In this document: positions 1-9,262 of the stretch, in pieces | Layout: each line of letters opens with the position of its first letter | Position numbering within the stretch: the stretch's first letter is position 1 | Source: JABWAM01 sp964653025 | GTDB taxonomy: Bacteria; Verrucomicrobiota; Verrucomicrobiia; JABWAM01 | NCBI GenBank assembly: GCA_964653025.1 | Contig: CAZZBZ010000007.1 | Span: 1 to 64,000 of the forward strand | DNA: 64,000 nt | Direction: 5' to 3' | Notes under the pieces: generated by a model | Database searches by the model: none | What the model saw: only the letters and a program-made list of their open reading frames with translations | What the model was told of the DNA's origin: nothing | Made by a program: the position numbers and the translations under genes

Positions 1-1661
1 ACGAGCTCCAGATCAAGATGGCCCAGGGCGCCAAGCCCGGCGAGGGCGGCCAGCTCCCCGGCCACAAGGTGGACGCTTACATCGCCAAGGTCCGCCACTC
101 GACCCCGGGCGTCGGGCTGATCTCCCCCCCGCCCCACCACGACATCTACTCGATCGAGGACCTCGCCCAGCTCATCCACGACCTCAAGAATATCAACGCC
201 ACGGCCCGCATCTCGGTGAAACTCGTCTCCGAGGTCGGCGTTGGCACCATTGCCGCGGGCGTCGCCAAGGCCAAGGCCGACCACATCCTCATCAGCGGCG
301 ACAGCGGAGGCACGGGAGCCTCCCCCCTCACCTCAATCAAGTATGCCGGCCTCCCCTGGGAAATCGGGATCGCAGAGACCCAGCAAACCCTCGTCCTCAA
401 CCGCCTCCGCGGGCGCGTCGTCCTCCAGACGGACGGCCAGATGAAGACCGGCCGCGACGTCGCGATCGCCGCGCTCCTCGGCGCGGAGGAGATCGGTTTC
501 TCGACCGGCGCGCTCATCTCTGTCGGCTGCGTCATGATGCGCGTCTGCCACCTGAACACCTGCCCCGTCGGGATCGCCACCCAGGACCCCGAGCTGCGCG
601 CGAAGTTCGCGGGCTCCCCCGAGCACGTAATCCGCTTCATGTTCTTCATCGCCGAGGAGATTCGCGAGATCATGGCCCAGCTCGGCTTCCGAAAGTTCCA
701 GGACATGGTCGGCCGATCCGACCTGCTCGAGTTTGCCGACCTCTCCATGCATGGGAAGGCACGCTACCTGGATCTCTCCGCCATCCTTCACCGCCCACAG
801 GTCCCCGAGGGCACCCCAATCCATTGCGTCGAATCCCAGGATCACGGCCTCGAGTACGCCCTTGACCACGAGCTGAGCCTGCTCGCGAAACCTGCCCTCG
901 AGCGCGGCGAAAAAGTCTCGGGGGATCTGCCGATCAAGAACGTCAACCGCACCGTCGGCGCAATGCTCTCCGGCGCGATCGCCCGCAAGTACGGCAACGC
1001 GGGCCTGCCCGACGACACCCTCCACTTCCGCTTCAAGGGCTCCGCGGGCCAGAGCTTCGGGGCCTTCCTCGCGCGCGGGGTCACTCTCGAGATCGAGGGC
1101 GACGCGAACGACTACCTCGGCAAGGGCCTCAGCGGCGGCCGCATCATCGCCTACCCACCCCGCGAGTCGAGGTTCCGCCCCGAGGAGAACATCCTTGCCG
1201 GCAACGTGATCGCCTACGGTGCGACCTCGGGCGAGATCTTCCTCCGCGGCGTCGTCGGTGAGCGCTTCTGCGTCCGCAACAGCGGCGCCTCCGCCGTCGT
1301 CGAGGGCGTCGGCGACCACGGCTGCGAGTACATGACCGGCGGACGCGTCGTCGTCATCGGCTCCACGGGGCGCAACTTCGCCGCGGGCATGAGCGGCGGG
1401 ATCGCCTACGTCTACGATCCGCACGGCGTCTTCAAGCTGCGCTGCAATCCCGGGATGGTCTCCCTCGAGAAGGCTGACCAACCCGACGATGCAAAGACTC
1501 TCCGTTCCCTCCTCGAGAAGCACGCCGCCTTCACCGGAAGCACCGTCGCGAAGGACCTCCTCGCCCACTGGGAGGAGGCCCTCCCGAAGTTCGTCAAGGT
1601 GATGCCGAACGACTACCGCCGTGCCGCCGCGGCCGCAGCGACAGTTCAAAGTGAGAAATGA
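1..1661 (+). CDS. gltB: glutamate synthase large subunit, C-terminal part (partial at window start)
   Basis: The reading frame is open from base 3 upstream of the first ATG and begins with ELQIKMAQGAKPGEGG, an internal GltB motif, so the gene starts before the window. The visible part covers the end of the FMN-binding synthase domain (SGDSGGTGASPLTSIKYAG), the 3Fe-4S cysteines in CVMMRVCHLNTCPVG, and the C-terminal GXGXG beta-helix domain (GSAGQSFGAF through GGIAYVYD). The family makes glutamate from glutamine and 2-oxoglutarate together with a small subunit, GltD. No gltD follows here. The stop is at 1659-1661. Downstream, 1685-1774 holds a short peptide-like stretch (GGFYKEIVQHRVKLMEQ) in another frame that is not explained. 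Confidence 0.96.
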   Translation, partial: ELQIKMAQGAKPGEGGQLPGHKVDAYIAKVRHSTPGVGLISPPPHHDIYSIEDLAQLIHDLKNINATARISVKLVSEVGVGTIAAGVAKAKADHILISGDSGGTGASPLTSIKYAGLPWEIGIAETQQTLVLNRLRGRVVLQTDGQMKTGRDVAIAALLGAEEIGFSTGALISVGCVMMRVCHLNTCPVGIATQDPELRAKFAGSPEHVIRFMFFIAEEIREIMAQLGFRKFQDMVGRSDLLEFADLSMHGKARYLDLSAILHRPQVPEGTPIHCVESQDHGLEYALDHELSLLAKPALERGEKVSGDLPIKNVNRTVGAMLSGAIARKYGNAGLPDDTLHFRFKGSAGQSFGAFLARGVTLEIEGDANDYLGKGLSGGRIIAYPPRESRFRPEENILAGNVIAYGATSGEIFLRGVVGERFCVRNSGASAVVEGVGDHGCEYMTGGRVVVIGSTGRNFAAGMSGGIAYVYDPHGVFKLRCNPGMVSLEKADQPDDAKTLRSLLEKHAAFTGSTVAKDLLAHWEEALPKFVKVMPNDYRRAAAAAATVQSEK

Positions 1662-1774
1662 GAAGTGCGGAACTGACCACCTGATCACCCCGGCGCAAGG
1701 CGGCGGCGAAAGGCGGCTTCTACAAGGAAATCGTCCAGCACCGCGTGAAGCTCATGGAGCAGGAGGCAGCGCGC

Positions 1775-3004
1775 TCAGCGCTTCCGCCGGCGGTGGACGG
1801 CGGCGTGGACCTTGAGGCGCAGGGCGTTGAGGCGGATGAAGCCGGTCGCGTCGCCCTGGTCGTAGGACTTCGTCGGATCGTCCTCCATCGTCGCGATATG
1901 CGGATTGTACAGGCTCACGCGGCTCTTCCGACCCGCGGTGATGAGGTTGCCCTTGTAGAGCTTGAGCCTCACGGTGCCCGTCACGTTCTTCTGGCTTTCC
2001 GCGACGAGGGCCTGGAGGGCTTCCCGCTCCGGTGAGAACCAAAAACCGTAGTAGACAAGCTCGCTGTATTTCGGAACGAGGGAATCGCGCAGCCGCATGA
2101 CCTCCCGGTCCATGGTGAGCGACTCGATCTGGCGGTGCGCGAAATGGAGGATCGCGCCGCCGGGCGTCTCGTAAACGCCACGGCTCTTCATCCCGACAAA
2201 GCGATTCTCGACGAGGTCTACCCGCCCCACCCCGTGCTTGCCGCCGAGGCGGTTGAGGGCTCGCATCACGTTCGCGGGCGAAAGCTTCCGCCCGTTCACC
2301 GCGACACAGATCCCCTTCACAAAATCGAGGGTGACGTACTCGGGCTGGTTCGGCGCCTGCTCGGGCGACACGGAAAGTTTGTACATCCCCCGGTGCTCTC
2401 GCGTGGAGACGTCCATCCACGGATCCTCGAGAATGCCGGCCTCAAAGCTGATATGGAGAAGGTTCCGGTCGCTCGAGTACGGCTTCTTGGAAGTAGCCTC
2501 CACGGGGATGCCGTGCTTCCGGCAGTAATCAATCATCTGAGCCCGTCCCGGGAACTGCTTGCGGAAGGCGGCGTCCCGCCACGGCGCGATTACCTTGAGA
2601 TCGGGGGCGAGGGCGGCTGCGGTGAGTTCGAAGCGGACCTGATCGTTGCCCTTGCCGGTCGCGCCGTGGGCGATGGCGTCGGCCTTCTCCTTCTTCGCAA
2701 TCTCGACCATCCGCTTCGCGATGAGGGGCCGCGCGATCGAGGTGCCAAGGAAGTACTGGCCCTCGTAGATCGCCCCCGCCTGGATCATGGGGAAGATGAA
2801 GTCGCGGGCAAACTCCTCACACAGATCGTCCACGTAGAGCTTCGAGGCCCCCGTCTTAAGGGCCTTCGACTTCAGACCGCGGAGCTCGTCCTCCTGCCCG
2901 ATATCGGCACAGAAGGCGATCATGGTCGCCCCGTAGGTTTCCTTGATCCACGAGAGCAGCACCGAGGTGTCGAGCCCGCCCGAGTATGCGAGGACAATCT
3001 TCAT
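1775..3004 (-). CDS. argG: argininosuccinate synthase
   Basis: A 409-residue protein, close to the family's normal length. The N-terminus carries the N-type PP-loop AYSGGLDTSV, and the second signature GATGKGNDQVRFE lies near residue 120. It condenses citrulline and aspartate with ATP to argininosuccinate, the penultimate step of arginine synthesis, in the cytoplasm. No other arg gene is adjacent. The ATG at 3004 is chosen because the PP-loop follows at once. There is no Shine-Dalgarno; a promoter-like pair lies directly upstream, suggesting a leaderless mRNA. The C-terminal tail (HAAVHRRRKR) is slightly longer and more basic than usual. It converges on gltB. Confidence 0.97.
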   Translation of the reverse strand: MKIVLAYSGGLDTSVLLSWIKETYGATMIAFCADIGQEDELRGLKSKALKTGASKLYVDDLCEEFARDFIFPMIQAGAIYEGQYFLGTSIARPLIAKRMVEIAKKEKADAIAHGATGKGNDQVRFELTAAALAPDLKVIAPWRDAAFRKQFPGRAQMIDYCRKHGIPVEATSKKPYSSDRNLLHISFEAGILEDPWMDVSTREHRGMYKLSVSPEQAPNQPEYVTLDFVKGICVAVNGRKLSPANVMRALNRLGGKHGVGRVDLVENRFVGMKSRGVYETPGGAILHFAHRQIESLTMDREVMRLRDSLVPKYSELVYYGFWFSPEREALQALVAESQKNVTGTVRLKLYKGNLITAGRKSRVSLYNPHIATMEDDPTKSYDQGDATGFIRLNALRLKVHAAVHRRRKR

Positions 3005-3012
3005 AGGGGGCG

Positions 3013-3041
3013 ATTCAACGGCGCACAGGCGCGGAGTTCAA
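3013..3041 (-). promoter_or_regulatory. argG promoter candidate, near-leaderless
   Basis: On the minus strand TTGAAC (3041-3036), a 17-nt spacer and TTGAAT (3018-3013) resemble a sigma-70 -35/-10 pair. Only 8 nt separate the -10 hexamer from the argG ATG, so transcription would start at or next to the start codon. Confidence 0.4.
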
Positions 3042-3072
3042 GCCATTCCGGGGCACCCTGATCGCTTAAAGA

Positions 3073-3105
3073 GTTTTAACGCCGTTTTAACGGCCGTTTA
3101 AGGCC
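3073..3105. promoter_or_regulatory. three tandem GTTTTAACGGCC-like repeats upstream of the moxR operon
   Basis: Three imperfect head-to-tail copies: GTTTTAACGCC at 3073, GTTTTAACGGCC at 3084 and GTTTAAGGCC at 3096, 10-12 nt each, about 60-95 bases before the moxR ATG and just upstream of argG. Helical phasing of about one turn suggests a binding site for a regulator, but no regulator is identified. Confidence 0.35.
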
Positions 3106-3165
3106 GGTCCGCTACCGTGTCTTCAAGGCAGAGACCAACTTCCCTCATTTCTCCCACAAAAAAAA

Positions 3166-4155
<990 letters not shown>

Positions 4156-4200
4156 AGACCAGTGCCGACCACCCCATCCACCCATCACCCCCAACTCCCA

Positions 4201-4409
4201 TGAAACTCCTATCCCTCAAGCACCTGCACGGAATCCTCCAGATGAAACACCGCTACGGCGATCTCGGGACACCCCGAACCGGACATTCCCGCCCGCGTGT
4301 CCGCCCCCTGCGCTGGCTGCGCCAACCCCCGGCAACCCAGCACCCGCGGCAAGCCTGGTGGGAGGAACTCTCCGCACCGGTCTACCTGCGCCAGCACCCC
4401 GAGTTCTGA
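4201..4409 (+). CDS. small basic protein, translationally coupled to DUF58 gene
   Basis: A 69-codon frame beginning MKLLSLKHLHGILQ between the MoxR and DUF58 genes. Its TGA overlaps the DUF58 ATG (TGATG at 4407-4411), a classic coupling arrangement, and it fills an otherwise unexplained gap in a tight operon. The product is Arg/Pro/His-rich with no recognised domain, no membrane segment and no signal peptide. It may be a genuine small protein or a leader that couples translation. No homologue is recognised. Confidence 0.4.
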
Positions 4410-5293
4410 TGAACCCGGAACTCACCCGCGAGATCCTCCGCAAGGTGCGGCACGTGGAGATCCGCACCCGTCGGCTCGTCACCGACGCGCTTGCGGGACA
4501 ATACCACTCCGTTTTCAAGGGACGGGGAATGAACTTCGAGGAGGTCCGCGAGTACACACCGGGGGATGAGGTGCGCTCCATCGACTGGAACGTGACGGCC
4601 CGCACGGGGCGCCCCTTCGTGAAGAAGTTCACCGAGGAGCGGGAGCTCACGATCCTGCTCCTCGTGGATGTGAGCGCATCCAACGACTTTGGCTCGACGA
4701 CCCAGAGCAAGCGCGAGCTCGCCGCAGAAATCGGGAGCGTCCTCGCCTTCTCGGCCATACGGAACAACGACAAGGTGGGCGTCATCCTCTTCACGGACCG
4801 CGTCGAACTCTTCATCCCACCGCGCAAGGGGCGCTCGCACGTTCTCCGCGCGATCCGTGACATCCTCTTCCACGAACCCGAGGGGCGGGGCACCTCGATC
4901 CGAACGGCGCTCGATTTCGCGGTCCGGGTGATGAGCCGCCGGGCGGTGATGTTCCTCGTCTCCGACTTCCAGGACGCCGGGTTCGAGACCTCGCTCCGTC
5001 TCGCGGCACGCCGCCACGACCTTGTCGGCGTCCACGTGATGGATCGCCGGGAGCAGGCCCTTCCCGCCCTTGGCCTCCTCGCCGTGGAAGATCCCGAGAC
5101 CGGCGAGCAGTGCCTCATCGAGACCAGCCACCGCGACACGCGCCTGAGGTTCAGCGAACTCGCCGAGGGAAGGCTTGCCGCGATGCGCACCACGTTGCGC
5201 CAGGCGGGCGTGGATTCCCTCGAACTCCAGGCCGGCCAGTCCTACATCGCTCCCCTCACCCGTTTTTTTAAGAAACGGTCCCGCCGCCGATGA
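4409..5293 (+). CDS. DUF58 domain protein (VWA-like), Bat operon
   Basis: 294 residues from the ATG that overlaps the preceding stop. It contains the DUF58 hallmark REYTPGDEVRSIDWNVTAR near residues 47-65 and a VWA-like fold with DVSASNDF in place of a canonical DxSxS metal site. DUF58 proteins are encoded beside MoxR ATPases and BatA/B VWA proteins and are thought to act with them in the envelope stress or aerotolerance complex. It overlaps the stem-rich segment that follows (ATGA at 5290-5293). Cytoplasmic by absence of a signal or membrane segment. Confidence 0.92.
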   Translation: MNPELTREILRKVRHVEIRTRRLVTDALAGQYHSVFKGRGMNFEEVREYTPGDEVRSIDWNVTARTGRPFVKKFTEERELTILLLVDVSASNDFGSTTQSKRELAAEIGSVLAFSAIRNNDKVGVILFTDRVELFIPPRKGRSHVLRAIRDILFHEPEGRGTSIRTALDFAVRVMSRRAVMFLVSDFQDAGFETSLRLAARRHDLVGVHVMDRREQALPALGLLAVEDPETGEQCLIETSHRDTRLRFSELAEGRLAAMRTTLRQAGVDSLELQAGQSYIAPLTRFFKKRSRRR

Positions 5294-5309
5294 AGGACTT
5301 ACCTCCGAC

Positions 5310-5377
5310 GGCCCGCGACACGCGGGCCCTCCACCCGCGGAAGAAGCCTTGCCATGGAGGGCCGCCGTGCCGGCGGC
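5310..5377. repeat. paired-hairpin palindromic element inside the Bat operon
   Basis: Perfect hairpin GGCCCGCG/ACA/CGCGGGCC (5310-5328) and perfect hairpin GCCGCCG/TGC/CGGCGGC (5361-5377), joined by inverted arms GGCCCTCCA (5325-5333) and TGGAGGGCC (5355-5363). It lies between the DUF58 stop and the ribosome-binding site of the next gene. It can be read through as protein, but the encoded peptide looks nothing like the family N-terminus. Confidence 0.65.
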
Positions 5378-5415
5378 TGCGTCCGGGCTGGACAGATTAC
5401 AGGGGAGGTCTTGCC

Positions 5416-5988
5416 ATGGGCTGGGTACTCCTCGTACAGACCGTGGCCGCGGCGACCACCAATACCACCGCGGTCATGGACGACATCCGCGACATCCGCG
5501 GAGTGGTCGCCGTGCCGACCCCGTGGCAGTGGTTCCTTTACCCGGTCGTCGCGCTCGCCCTGGTCGCGATCCTCGTTGCCCTCGTCCGCCGCTGGCGGCG
5601 GCCCAAACCGGTCGCGCCCCTGCTGCCCCACGAGGTAGCCCTGGCCCGGCTCCGAGACGCCGAGGCGCTGATTCCCGAACATAAACCCCGGGAGTTTGGT
5701 ATCGCGGTGTCCGAAGCCGTGCGCAACTACATCGAGGACCGTTTCTCGCTCCGTGCGGCGCACCGGACCACCGAGGAATTCATCGGGGAACACCTCGCCG
5801 ACAAGGCATCCCCGCTCCTCCCGCACCGGGATCCGCTCCGCGCGTTCCTCCAGAGCTGCGACCTTGCCAAGTTCGCCCGTTGGTCGCTCGACGAACCCGC
5901 GATGCGCGATCTCTCGGGCAGCGCCCGCGCCTTCGTGGAGGCCACGATGCCGCAGGCGGCATCCATTGCGTCCCAAACGACAAAATGA
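5416..5988 (+). CDS. DUF4381-like single-pass membrane protein of the Bat operon
   Basis: 190 residues from ATG 5416, which has a strong Shine-Dalgarno (GGGGAGG, 7-nt spacing). The frame stays open upstream to an ATG at 5290 overlapping the DUF58 stop, but that extension is encoded by a palindromic element and is unlikely to be protein. A short hydrophobic N-terminus (MGWVLLVQTVAAA) is followed by IRDIRGVVAVPTPWQW, a transmembrane helix at about residues 38-58, a basic RRWRRP stop-transfer and a helical cytoplasmic domain. Members of this family accompany BatA/BatB and MoxR. Function is unknown beyond that association. Confidence 0.75.
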   Translation: MGWVLLVQTVAAATTNTTAVMDDIRDIRGVVAVPTPWQWFLYPVVALALVAILVALVRRWRRPKPVAPLLPHEVALARLRDAEALIPEHKPREFGIAVSEAVRNYIEDRFSLRAAHRTTEEFIGEHLADKASPLLPHRDPLRAFLQSCDLAKFARWSLDEPAMRDLSGSARAFVEATMPQAASIASQTTK

Positions 5989-6157
5989 GCCACCGATGAA
6001 ACACGGATATCCACGGATGAAGAATGCGCCGATTCCGCCACACGGAATCGGCACGTCTCCGCGAAAAGAGCGAGCTTTCCTTTATGAACTGACTTGCGGC
6101 AGGTCCGTGTCAGCGGACCTGCCGCTCATCATCTGCCATCCGTGTTTCATCCGTGGC
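5989..6157. repeat. nested palindromic element, copy A
   Basis: Terminal inverted repeats of 20 nt (5989-6008 and 6138-6157, 19/20 matching, GATGAAACACGGAT core) enclose two perfect hairpins: GCCGATTCCG/5-nt loop/CGGAATCGGC (6028-6052) and a 12-bp stem GCGGCAGGTCCG with 6-nt loop (6096-6125). The left end begins directly after the stop codon of the preceding gene. A second copy in reversed order lies at 47197-47363. No open frame. Confidence 0.8.
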
Positions 6158-6204
6158 TTCCGTACCCGAACCTGACCCCTGCTCTCCGCCCACTGCTCAC
6201 TTTC

Positions 6205-7200
6205 ATGCGCTTCCTCCACCCCGAGATGCTCGCCCTACTGGCGCTCCTCCCGTTCCTCGCGCTCTGGCGCGGGCGACGCGGCCACACCCCGGCGCTCCAG
6301 TACCCGGGTACCGCGCTGGCACGGCAGGTCGGGCGCACGGCGCGCTCCCGTGCGGGAGCCTGGCTCTCGAGCCTGCGCCTCCTCGTTCTCGCGCTCGGGA
6401 TCATCGCTCTCGCCCGCCCACAGGTCGGCCACGGCAACGCCCCGGTCGACGCGAGCGGGATCGACCTTGTCCTCGCCGTGGATGTCTCGGGCTCGATGGA
6501 AGCCCTCGATTTCAAGCTCGGTGGGCAGCCGGTCAGCCGCGTCGAGGTCGTCAAGAAGGTGGTCGCCCGTTTCATCGAGGCGCGTCCCAACGATCGGATC
6601 GCCTTGATCGCCTTCGCGGGACGCCCCTACCTCGTGAGCCCGCTCACCCTCGACCACGCGTGGCTGCAGCAGAACCTCGCGCGCCTGCGGATCGGGCTCA
6701 TCGAGGACGGCACGGCCATCGGCTCGGCACTTGCCAACTCGGTGAACCACCTCCGTGCCCAGCCCGCAAAGTCGAAAGTCGTGATCCTTCTCACCGATGG
6801 CATCAACAACGCGGGCCAGGTTTCCCCCATGGCCGCGGCCGAGGCGGCCCGCGCCCTCGGCGTGAAGGTCTATACCATCGCCGCCGGCACCCGCGGCGAG
6901 GCCCCGATGCCGGCCCGTGACATGTTCGGCAACACCCGCCTTGTGATGGCCCGCGTGGACGTGGACGAGGAGGCGCTTCGCAAGATCGCCGACCTGACCG
7001 GGGGACGCTTCGACCGCGCGACGGACACGACCAGCCTGCACGCGATCTACACCCAGATCGACCGCATGGAGAAGACCACCGCCACGCTCAAGAAGTTCGA
7101 CCGCTACGAGGAACTCTTCGGATGGCCCCTCGCGGCGAGCCTCGCCGTGCTCGCGTTCGAGATCGGCCTCGCCAACACCCGCTTCCGCTCCCTCCCCTGA
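6205..7200 (+). CDS. BatA-like VWA-domain membrane protein
   Basis: 331 residues from ATG 6205 (MRFLHPEMLALLALLPF), chosen because the frame upstream runs through a repeat element. Two N-terminal membrane segments (about residues 5-20 and 50-70) precede a VWA domain with an intact MIDAS start DVSGSMEA and the later TDGINNAG. A C-terminal membrane helix is near residues 303-322. The second cytoplasmic or periplasmic partner in BatA/BatB pairs is encoded next. The family participates in the MoxR-dependent Bat complex implicated in aerotolerance and envelope stress. A 6-base gap to the next gene indicates one transcript. Confidence 0.9.
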   Translation: MRFLHPEMLALLALLPFLALWRGRRGHTPALQYPGTALARQVGRTARSRAGAWLSSLRLLVLALGIIALARPQVGHGNAPVDASGIDLVLAVDVSGSMEALDFKLGGQPVSRVEVVKKVVARFIEARPNDRIALIAFAGRPYLVSPLTLDHAWLQQNLARLRIGLIEDGTAIGSALANSVNHLRAQPAKSKVVILLTDGINNAGQVSPMAAAEAARALGVKVYTIAAGTRGEAPMPARDMFGNTRLVMARVDVDEEALRKIADLTGGRFDRATDTTSLHAIYTQIDRMEKTTATLKKFDRYEELFGWPLAASLAVLAFEIGLANTRFRSLP

Positions 7201-7206
7201 CCCGCC

Positions 7207-9120
7207 ATGCGATTTGCCCATCCCGTTTTTCTCCTTCTCGCGCTCGCTGCCCTGCCGCTGGTCGGGTGGATCCTTGCCCGGTTCGAGCGGGCCCGCCGCG
7301 CCGCCCTTGCCTCGTTCGCGTCGGACCGCCTGCTTGGGAAGCTCGCCGCTTCCGTTTCGCAAGGACGGCGCACTGTGAAGCGCACACTCCTTGTCGCCGG
7401 GATCGCCACGCTCCTCCTCGCATTCGCGCGCCCCCAATGGGGTTGGCACGAGGAAGAGGTGAAACGACGCGGGGTGGACCTTCTCTTCGCCGTGGACACC
7501 TCGAAGAGCATGCTCGCCCAGGATGTACGCCCCGACCGCCTCGATCGCGCGAAACTCGCGGTCCTCGACCTGCTCGATCGGCTGGAAGGCGACCGCGTCG
7601 GGCTCATCGCTTTCGCGGGCACCGCTTTCCTCCAGTGTCCCCTCACCCTCGACCACGACGCCTTCCGCCTCAGCCTCGACACCCTCGACACGAACGTGAT
7701 TCCCAAGGGCGGCACCGACCTGGCCTCCGCAATCCGCGAGGCGATGGAAGCCCTCAAGGCGGGTGCCACCGGCCAGAAGATCCTCGTCCTCCTCACGGAC
7801 GGCGAGGACCTCGAACAGGGCGCCCTCGCCGCAGCGAGGGATGCGGCCAAGGAGGGCCTGCGAATCTTCACGGTGGGGGTCGGCACCACTTCGGGCGAGA
7901 TCATCCCGTCCCCCACCGACCCTGCCGCCTTCGTGAAGGACCCGGAAGGGCGCGTCGTAAAATCACGCCTCGACGAAAAGATCCTCACGGAGATCGCCTC
8001 GATCACGGGTGGAATCTACCAGCCCCTCGGCCCGCAGGGCGCGGGCCTGCTCACGGTTTATCAGCGAGGACTCGCCTCCCTCCCACGCGCGGAACTCCTC
8101 TCGCGCACGAGCCGTATCCCCATCGAGCGCTTCCCGTGGATACTCGGACTCGGCCTCCTTCTCCTCGCGGCCGAGTGGCTCCTTGGCGACCGACGCCACG
8201 CTCCGGGCCGCCCCAAAGAGACGGCCCGCGCGCTCACCGCCGCCACGCTGGCCGTCGCCGGGTTCGCCGCCTCCTCCGCCCATGCGGCGCTCTGGAGCGC
8301 GGAAAACGCCTATAAAGAGGGCCGCTTCCAGGATGCCCTTGCGGAATACCAGAAGGCGGCAAAATCCGAACCCAAGAGTCCGGAAGTGCAGTTCAACCTC
8401 GGTGCCGCCTCATACCGATCCGGTGAATTCGCGCCCGCGGCAGAGGCGTTTTTCAAGGCCGCGACCACTGCCAAAACTCCCGAGTTGGCTCCGAAGGCCC
8501 TCTACAACCTCGGAAACTCCCTCTACCGCACGGGGCAGGCCACCGAGAAGACGAACCCGGACCAGACCATTCAGGCATGGGAGAACGCCCTCAAGGCTTG
8601 GGAACAATCGCTCAAGATGAAGCGCGACGATGTCGATGCGAAGTTCAACCGCGAGTTTGTGAAGAAAAAACTCGATGAACTGAAGAAGCAGCAGGAGAAG
8701 AAGGACCCTTCGAAAGACCCACAGAAAGAGGAGCCAAAGGACTCGCAGCAGAAACAGGACCCGTCCTCCTCCGGTCAGGACTCCGCCTCATCGCAGCAGA
8801 AGCCGCAACCCTCCTCCCAAGACCAGGGCAAGGAGGGGAAGGACCGAGAGGATGCCAACCGGAACAAGGATGGCGCGCCAAAGCCCCAGCCCCAGAACGA
8901 CGGGAAAGATCCGAAGCCACAACCTTCCTCTCCCAAAAAACCGGAGAAGGGCGATGGACGGGACCCCCAAACCGCGGCCACCCAGCCCGGACAGATGACC
9001 CCCGAGGAGGCCAAGGCGTTGCTTGACGCGCTCAGGGGGGATGAACGCAAGATGCCCCTTTCCGTGAACCGCATGGGCCGCGGTCCCTCCAAGGATGAAC
9101 CCACGAAACGAGATTGGTGA
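7207..9120 (+). CDS. BatB-BatC fusion: VWA domain, internal signal-like segment, TPR domain
   Basis: 637 residues. The N-terminal half is BatB-like: membrane helices at about 7-24 and 58-76, then a VWA domain (DTSKSM MIDAS, LLTDGEDLE), then a helix FPWILGLGLLLLAAEWLLG. Near residues 338-358 a segment ending ASSAHA looks exactly like a signal peptide with cleavage site. It is followed by BatC-like TPR repeats (AENAYKEGRFQDALAEYQKA; QFNLGAASYRSG; LYNLGNSLYRTG), a long Lys/Gln/Pro/Ser-rich linker (about 485-600) and a conserved-looking tail MTPEEAKALLDALRGDE. In most relatives BatB and BatC are separate genes; here they are one frame. Confidence 0.9.
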   Translation: MRFAHPVFLLLALAALPLVGWILARFERARRAALASFASDRLLGKLAASVSQGRRTVKRTLLVAGIATLLLAFARPQWGWHEEEVKRRGVDLLFAVDTSKSMLAQDVRPDRLDRAKLAVLDLLDRLEGDRVGLIAFAGTAFLQCPLTLDHDAFRLSLDTLDTNVIPKGGTDLASAIREAMEALKAGATGQKILVLLTDGEDLEQGALAAARDAAKEGLRIFTVGVGTTSGEIIPSPTDPAAFVKDPEGRVVKSRLDEKILTEIASITGGIYQPLGPQGAGLLTVYQRGLASLPRAELLSRTSRIPIERFPWILGLGLLLLAAEWLLGDRRHAPGRPKETARALTAATLAVAGFAASSAHAALWSAENAYKEGRFQDALAEYQKAAKSEPKSPEVQFNLGAASYRSGEFAPAAEAFFKAATTAKTPELAPKALYNLGNSLYRTGQATEKTNPDQTIQAWENALKAWEQSLKMKRDDVDAKFNREFVKKKLDELKKQQEKKDPSKDPQKEEPKDSQQKQDPSSSGQDSASSQQKPQPSSQDQGKEGKDREDANRNKDGAPKPQPQNDGKDPKPQPSSPKKPEKGDGRDPQTAATQPGQMTPEEAKALLDALRGDERKMPLSVNRMGRGPSKDEPTKRDW

Positions 9121-9147
9121 GATGAGCGCCACGTCGTATTCCCTTTG

Positions 9148-9254
9148 GGGGAGCACACGCGGCCCGCGTGTTCAAAATCGGCGGCTCGCCGATTTTCCGA
9201 GGGAGACTGTTGGGCGGGCCACCCAACAGCACACGCGAGCCGCGTGTGCTCCCC
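9148..9254. repeat. nested palindromic element, second family
   Basis: Terminal inverted repeats of 24 nt (9148-9171 and 9231-9254, 23/24 matching, core GGGGAGCACACGCGGC) enclose two hairpins: AAAATCGGCG/GCT/CGCCGATTTT (9174-9196) and CTGTTGGG/7-nt loop/CCCAACAG (9207-9229). Same architecture as the elements at 5989 and 47197 but unrelated sequence. It separates the BatB-BatC and BatD genes. Confidence 0.8.
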
Positions 9255-9262
9255 TCAAAATC

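Noticed and set aside
333..1688. Long open frame antisense to gltB (451 codons)
   Set aside because: A shadow of high-GC codon bias; no domain and overlaps a clear gene over its full length.
1685..1774. Peptide-like stretch GGFYKEIVQHRVKLMEQ after gltB
   Set aside because: Looks codon-like but has no start and is closed upstream by a stop; could be a frame-shifted gltB tail, not provable from sequence alone.
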